9,603 nucleotides of DNA, taken from Thioalkalivibrio sp. GTDB lineage: Bacteria; Pseudomonadota; Gammaproteobacteria; Ectothiorhodospirales; Ectothiorhodospiraceae. Shown one piece after another: positions 6,129-9,603 of the stretch. Position numbers and translations under genes: made by a program. A model generated the notes under the pieces. The model saw only the letters and a list, made by a program, of their open reading frames with translations. It made no database searches and was not told the origin of the DNA. Position 1 is the stretch's first letter, and each line of letters starts with the position of its first letter. The stretch is taken from NCBI GenBank assembly GCA_018224485.1, contig JAGTVE010000268.1, positions 1 through 9,603 of the forward strand, in the 5' to 3' direction.

Positions 6129-7568
6129 ATGAGACGTACCAAGATCGTGGCCACGCTGGGGCCCGCGACCGACAGCGAGCGGGCCCTGGAGCGGTTGGTT
6201 GAGGCCGGGGTGGACGTGGTCCGCATCAACTTCTCCCACGGGGATGCCGCGAGCCATCGCCAGCGGGTCGCCCGGATACGGGAGATCGCCGCCCGGTCCG
6301 GGCGCTGCGTCGGCGTGCTCGGGGATCTCCAGGGTCCGAAGATCCGCATCGCCCGGTTCCGTGAAGGTTCGATCGAACTGAACGAAGGCGACGCGTTCGC
6401 GCTGGACGCCACCCTCGCGGACGATGCCGGTGACCGGATGCAGGTGGGTCTGACCTATCCCGACCTGCCGAGCGATATACATGACGGGGACACGCTGCTG
6501 CTGGATGACGGGCGGCTGGTGCTGAAGGTCGAGGCGGTCCGCGATCAGCGCATCGAGACGACGGTGCTGGTCGGGGGCACGCTGTCCAACAACAAGGGCA
6601 TCAACCGGATGGGCGGCGGCCTGTCGGCGCCTGCGATCACCGAAAAGGATCGGCAGGACGTCCGGCTGGCGGCCGAGCTCGAGGTCGACTTCCTGGCCGT
6701 GTCCTTTCCCCGTTGCGCGGAAGACATCCAGCTGGCGCGCTCCCTACTGCACGAGGCCGGGGGCGAGGCCGCGATCTGCGCGAAGATGGAGCGTGCAGAG
6801 GCGCTGGAAATGGCCGACGAGATCCTGGCGGCCTCGGACGTGATCATGATCGCGCGCGGCGACCTGGGCGTGGAGATTGGCGATGCGGAGCTTCCTGCGG
6901 TGCAGAAGAACCTGATCGCCCGCGCCCGCAAGCTGAACCGCGTGGTGATCACCGCGACCCAGATGATGGAGTCGATGATCCAGAATCCGATCCCGACGCG
7001 GGCCGAGGTCTTCGACGTCGCGAACGCGGTACTCGACGGCACCGACGCGGTGATGCTCTCGGGCGAGACCGCCACCGGGCGCTACCCGCACAGGGCCGTG
7101 GACAGCATGGGTCGCATCTGCGCCGCGGCGGAGCGCCAGCGCGCGGCGCGCCAGTCCACGCACCGCATGGACAGTTATTTCGGGCGGGTCGACGAGGCCA
7201 TCGCGATGGCCACGATGTACACTGCCAACCACCTCGACGTCGCGGCGATTGCGGCGCTCACCGAGTCCGGATCCACCGCTCTGTGGATGTCCCGGATCAG
7301 CTCCGGCATCCCGATCTTCGCGTTGACCCGGCAGGCGAAGACCAGCCGACGCATGACCCTGTACCGGGGCGTTTATCCCGTTGTCCTGCCCACGATTCCC
7401 GACACCCACGCGGAAACGAACCGGGAGGCGATCCGCCTGCTCCTCGAGGAGGGGGTCGTCAAGGACGGCGAACTGGTGATCATCACCAAGGGCGACCTCG
7501 ACGGGGTGCCCGGAGGCACCAATGCCCTCAAGATTCTTCGTGTCGGCGAGACCGTCACCGTTCCCTGA
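6129..7568 (+). CDS. pyk: Pyruvate kinase (PykA-like, predicted K+-independent)
   Basis: Makes pyruvate and ATP from phosphoenolpyruvate and ADP, the irreversible last step of lower glycolysis. The product is 479 residues, normal length. The barrel domain has KIVATLGPA (5-13), Arg32, Asn34, Ser36 and His37 in VRINFSHG, and DLQGPKIR (66-73). LSNNKGIN (152-159) marks the B-domain side. Lys219 and Glu221 in AKMERAEA are the catalytic lysine and a metal ligand, followed by MIARGDLGVE (240-249) and VITATQMMESM (273-283). The C-domain runs from about 345 to the end, with GSTALWMSR (381-389). Leu67, Gln68, Lys71 and Ile74 match the signature of K+-independent enzymes, as in E. coli PykA. The ribosome binding site is weak: only GGAA 13 bases before ATG. 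The conserved MRRTKIVATLGPA N-terminus fixes the start. It lies between pgk and fba, unusual company for purely reversible Calvin enzymes. Confidence 0.97.
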   Translation: MRRTKIVATLGPATDSERALERLVEAGVDVVRINFSHGDAASHRQRVARIREIAARSGRCVGVLGDLQGPKIRIARFREGSIELNEGDAFALDATLADDAGDRMQVGLTYPDLPSDIHDGDTLLLDDGRLVLKVEAVRDQRIETTVLVGGTLSNNKGINRMGGGLSAPAITEKDRQDVRLAAELEVDFLAVSFPRCAEDIQLARSLLHEAGGEAAICAKMERAEALEMADEILAASDVIMIARGDLGVEIGDAELPAVQKNLIARARKLNRVVITATQMMESMIQNPIPTRAEVFDVANAVLDGTDAVMLSGETATGRYPHRAVDSMGRICAAAERQRAARQSTHRMDSYFGRVDEAIAMATMYTANHLDVAAIAALTESGSTALWMSRISSGIPIFALTRQAKTSRRMTLYRGVYPVVLPTIPDTHAETNREAIRLLLEEGVVKDGELVIITKGDLDGVPGGTNALKILRVGETVTVP

Positions 7569-7612
7569 TACCATCTGCGCGAGAGCAACGATGCAGCCCC
7601 ACCCGAATCCTG

Positions 7613-7620
7613 TAAGGAGG
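7613..7620 (+). promoter_or_regulatory. Very strong ribosome binding site of fba
   Basis: TAAGGAGG is a full-length complement to the 16S rRNA 3' end, placed 5 bases before the fba ATG. It fixes that start and is the strongest Shine-Dalgarno sequence in the cluster. The pyk gene just upstream has one of the weakest. Confidence 0.85.
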
Positions 7621-7625
7621 AAACC

Positions 7626-8690
7626 ATGGCTCTGATTTCCCTTCGCCAGCTGCTGGACCATGCCGCCGAGCACGGCTATGGCATGCCGGCCTACAACGCC
7701 AACAACATGGAGCAGGTCCACTCGATCATGGAGGCCGCCGCCGCGGTCGATTCCCCGGTGATCATCCAGGCCTCGGCCGGTGCACGGAAGTATGCCGGCG
7801 AGCCCTTCCTGCGCCACATCATCCTCGCTGCGGTGGAGCAGTACCCGGACATTCCGGTGGTGCTGCACCAGGACCACGGCGGGGAACCCGCCGTGTGCCT
7901 CCGCTCCATCCAGTCCGGGTTCACCTCGGTGATGATGGACGGCTCCCTGATGCCGGACATGAAGACCCCGGCCACCTACGACTACAACGTCGACGTGACC
8001 GCCAAGGTGTCCGAAATCGCCCATGCGGTGGGTGTGTCCGTCGAGGGCGAGCTGGGCTGCCTCGGTTCGCTCGAGACCGGCATGGCCGGTGAAGAGGACG
8101 GCTCCGGCGCCGAGGGGCAGCTGTCGCACGACCAGCTGCTGACCGACCCGGACGAGGCCGCCGATTTCGTGAAGAAGACCAGCGTGGATGCGCTCGCGAT
8201 CGCGATCGGCACCTCGCACGGGGCGTACAAGTTCACCCGTCCGCCGACCGGCGACATCCTGGCGATCCAGCGCATCAAGGAGATCCATGCGCGCATCCCG
8301 GAGACCCACCTGGTGATGCACGGCTCCTCCTCGGTGCCACAGGAGTGGCTGGAGATCATCAACAACTACGGCGGCGACATGGGCGAGACCTATGGCGTGC
8401 CGGTCGAGGAGATCCAGGAAGGCATCAAGCACGGCGTGCGCAAGGTGAATATCGACACTGACCTGCGCATGGCCTCGACGGGCGCGGTCCGCAAGTTTCT
8501 CGCGGAAAACCCGAAGGAGTTCGACCCGCGCAAGTTCCTGATTCCCTCGACCAAGGCGATGAAGGACATCTGCCAGGCCCGATACGAGGCCTTCGGCTGT
8601 GCCGGCATGGCCTCCAAGATCAAGCCGATCGACCTTGCGACCATGGTCAGCCGCTACAAGGCCGGCGAGCTGGATCCGAAGGTGAACTGA
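7626..8690 (+). CDS. fba: Class II fructose-bisphosphate aldolase, Calvin-cycle subtype
   Basis: Zinc-dependent aldolase joining dihydroxyacetone phosphate with glyceraldehyde-3-phosphate to give fructose-1,6-bisphosphate. In the Calvin cycle the same enzyme class can also make sedoheptulose-1,7-bisphosphate. The product is 354 residues, as expected for the CbbA-type family, and is recognisable by MALISLRQLLDHAAE at the start and GMPAYNANNMEQ (19-30). VVLHQDHGG (78-86) carries the catalytic Asp83 and zinc ligand His84. VEGELG (139-144) follows; IGTSHGAYKF (194-203) has zinc ligand His198, and LVMHGSSS (229-236) has zinc ligand His232. VRKVNIDTDLR (271-281) is the substrate phosphate and Schiff-free binding strand. 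It starts 57 bases after pyk with a near-perfect ribosome binding site and is the last gene before the terminator. The name cbbA is equally defensible. Confidence 0.97.
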   Translation: MALISLRQLLDHAAEHGYGMPAYNANNMEQVHSIMEAAAAVDSPVIIQASAGARKYAGEPFLRHIILAAVEQYPDIPVVLHQDHGGEPAVCLRSIQSGFTSVMMDGSLMPDMKTPATYDYNVDVTAKVSEIAHAVGVSVEGELGCLGSLETGMAGEEDGSGAEGQLSHDQLLTDPDEAADFVKKTSVDALAIAIGTSHGAYKFTRPPTGDILAIQRIKEIHARIPETHLVMHGSSSVPQEWLEIINNYGGDMGETYGVPVEEIQEGIKHGVRKVNIDTDLRMASTGAVRKFLAENPKEFDPRKFLIPSTKAMKDICQARYEAFGCAGMASKIKPIDLATMVSRYKAGELDPKVN

Positions 8691-8723
8691 GGGAACGGCG
8701 ACACCGTACGTAGTGCCGCGGAT

Positions 8724-8745
8724 GCCGGGACAGGGAGGCCCCGGC
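8724..8745 (+). other. GC-rich hairpin in the fba 3' untranslated region
   Basis: GCCGGG (8724-8729) pairs with CCCGGC (8740-8745) around a 10-base loop, 33 bases after the fba stop and before the terminator hairpin. It has no T-run. It may add 3'-end stability to the message, but it is short and GC-rich, so it could be incidental. Confidence 0.35.
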
Positions 8746-8762
8746 CCGGGCACCGGATGATC

Positions 8763-8791
8763 AAGGGGGGGCATTCGCCCCCCTTTCTTGT
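8763..8791 (+). terminator. Rho-independent terminator of the tkt-fba cluster
   Basis: AAGGGGGG (8763-8770) pairs perfectly with CCCCCCTT (8778-8785) around a 7-base loop, followed by the T-rich tail TTTCTTGT (8784-8791). It lies 72 bases after the fba stop and closes the five-gene unit. On the minus strand the tail is poor, so it works mainly rightward. Confidence 0.9.
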
Positions 8792-8879
8792 GACAGAATG
8801 CCCGCACCCGATAGGCCCGCCGCCGTCCGAATGGCCGTCATCGCGCACGGCGGGGCCCGAATCCATGACCCGCGGAGTC

Positions 8880-8893
8880 CGGCCGCGAGGCCG
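8880..8893 (+). other. GNRA-type hairpin ahead of the SYLF gene
   Basis: CGGCC (8880-8884) and GGCCG (8889-8893) form a 5-pair stem closed by the tetraloop GCGA, a stable GNRA class loop. It ends 13 bases before the AGGAGG ribosome binding site of the following gene and so probably lies in its 5' untranslated region. Any regulatory role is speculative. Confidence 0.35.
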
Positions 8894-8918
8894 CTTTGCA
8901 GTCCCCAGGAGGTTCCTG

Positions 8919-9603
8919 ATGAAGAAGTTCGCCCTGCTGTTCCTGCTGTTCGTCTGGGTTCTTCCGGCGCTGGCCCAGGCGCAGTTATTCACGCGGGACG
9001 TGGACCCGCAGGAGCTGATCGAAGATGCGCGCGAGACCCTGGGCGACATGGCGCGGAACCCGGATTACGAGGCCCTGCAAAGCGATCTCGAGTCGGCCCG
9101 CGGTGTGCTGATCTTTCCCCGGGTGATCCGGGGCGGCTTTTTCGTCGGCGGCTCCGGCGGCCTCGGGGTCTTCATGGCCTGGGACGAGGAACGCGGGGAC
9201 TACAGCCCGGTGGCCTTCTACTCCCTCGGCTCGGTGAGTCTCGGAATCCAGTTCGGGGGCGAGGTCGCGGAGGTGATCATCATTGCGCGGAGCCGGAACG
9301 CGGTGGATTCGATGTTCGCCGACGTCTTCCGGCTCGGTGGCGATGCATCGGTGGCCGCGGGGCCAGTGGGTGCCGGGCGCAGCGCGACCGTCACGGCGGA
9401 CTTCGTCTCCTACGCACGCTCGCAGGGGGCCTTCCTCGGCATGAGCCTTGAGGGCTCGCGACTGCGCGTCCGCGACGACTTCAACCAGGCCTACTACGGC
9501 GAGGAACTGCGCCCCGTGCACATCATCGAGGCCCGGCGGGTCGACAACCCCGGCACCCATGCGCTGCGGGAGGAACTTGCGTCCTATCGTCTGCCGTCCG
9601 CGG
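8919..9603 (+). CDS. Secreted SYLF-domain (Ysc84/DUF500-like) protein, 3' end cut by window
   Basis: The first 228 codons of an open frame running off the window. Residues 1-21 are a signal peptide: MKK, a hydrophobic run FALLFLLFVWVLPALA, and a likely signal peptidase I site after ALA. There is no lipobox cysteine, so it is predicted to be soluble or peripheral in the periplasm rather than a lipoprotein. Residues from about 33 to the end match the SYLF family: ARGVLIFPRVIRGGFFVGGSGGLG (60-83), FYSLGSVSLGIQFGGE (100-115), FRLGGDASVAAGPVG (137-151), VSYARSQGAFLGMSLEGS (163-180) and NQAYYG (189-194). Eukaryotic SYLF domains bind phosphoinositides; the role of bacterial secreted members is unknown, so no process is assigned. 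AGGAGG (8907-8912) sits 6 bases before ATG and fixes the start. It lies beyond the terminator of the fba cluster and so has its own promoter, not identified. Most of the domain is present and the missing tail is probably short. Confidence 0.9.
   Translation, partial: MKKFALLFLLFVWVLPALAQAQLFTRDVDPQELIEDARETLGDMARNPDYEALQSDLESARGVLIFPRVIRGGFFVGGSGGLGVFMAWDEERGDYSPVAFYSLGSVSLGIQFGGEVAEVIIIARSRNAVDSMFADVFRLGGDASVAAGPVGAGRSATVTADFVSYARSQGAFLGMSLEGSRLRVRDDFNQAYYGEELRPVHIIEARRVDNPGTHALREELASYRLPSA

Noticed and set aside
6744..8807. Minus-strand open frame (about 687 codons) opposite pyk and fba, crossing the terminator
   Set aside because: It spans two intact conserved genes and a terminator, has no recognisable domain and no credible ribosome binding site, and is explained by GC-rich codon use on the other strand.
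8798..9451. Plus-strand open frame (217 codons) starting just after the terminator
   Set aside because: It overlaps the SYLF gene in a different frame and translates to an Arg/Gly/Pro-rich sequence. The SYLF frame has the ribosome binding site, signal peptide and conserved domain.
1..9603. Mobile elements, CRISPR arrays, tRNA or rRNA genes, defence or biosynthetic systems
   Set aside because: I noticed no repeats with regular spacers, transposase or integrase motifs, tRNA cloverleaf or anomalous composition. All frames with support are conserved metabolic genes plus one SYLF protein.

Overview
The window looks like ordinary chromosome from a GC-rich, probably chemo- or photolithoautotrophic gammaproteobacterium. 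Ectothiorhodospiraceae/Chromatiales-like sulfur oxidisers fit best, but this is inference from gene content and order plus protein similarity recalled from memory; no search was run. All the genes are conserved housekeeping or Calvin-cycle genes in intact frames. I see no transposase, phage gene, CRISPR array, tRNA, rRNA or integration scar.

Left part (1-1392, minus strand): metK (S-adenosylmethionine synthase) reads leftward. About 145 bases beyond its stop lies an S-adenosylhomocysteine (SAH) riboswitch, also on the minus strand. The window edge cuts it one base short of completing its pseudoknot. SAH riboswitches normally precede ahcY (SAH hydrolase), so the gene just outside the window is very likely ahcY. 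This side is therefore the activated-methyl cycle: metK makes SAM, methyltransferases turn it into SAH, and the riboswitch senses SAH to induce its removal.

Middle (1393-1714): a 322-base divergent control region between metK and tkt. It holds an AT-rich island, three TNA half-sites at the spacing of LysR/CbbR sites with a GGCTGAA repeat at a 10-base period, and two short hairpins.

Right part (1715-8690, plus strand): five co-directional genes, tkt-gap-pgk-pyk-fba, with gaps of 32 to 143 bases, ending at a strong intrinsic terminator (8763-8791). Four of the products (transketolase, GAPDH, phosphoglycerate kinase, Calvin-type class II aldolase) are reversible enzymes shared by the Calvin-Benson-Bassham cycle and glycolysis/gluconeogenesis. 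The fifth, pyruvate kinase, is the irreversible exit towards pyruvate. The five have very different ribosome binding sites, and there is a long intercistronic hairpin between gap and pgk, so the proteins may be made in unequal amounts from one transcript.

Right edge (8919 to end): after the terminator, an independent gene encodes a secreted SYLF-domain (Ysc84/DUF500-like) protein. It is cut by the window end after 228 codons.

I looked for an undescribed system and did not find one. The observations most worth checking are the boundary-truncated SAH riboswitch, the possible CbbR site, the K+-independence signature in pyruvate kinase and the gap-pgk stem-loop.
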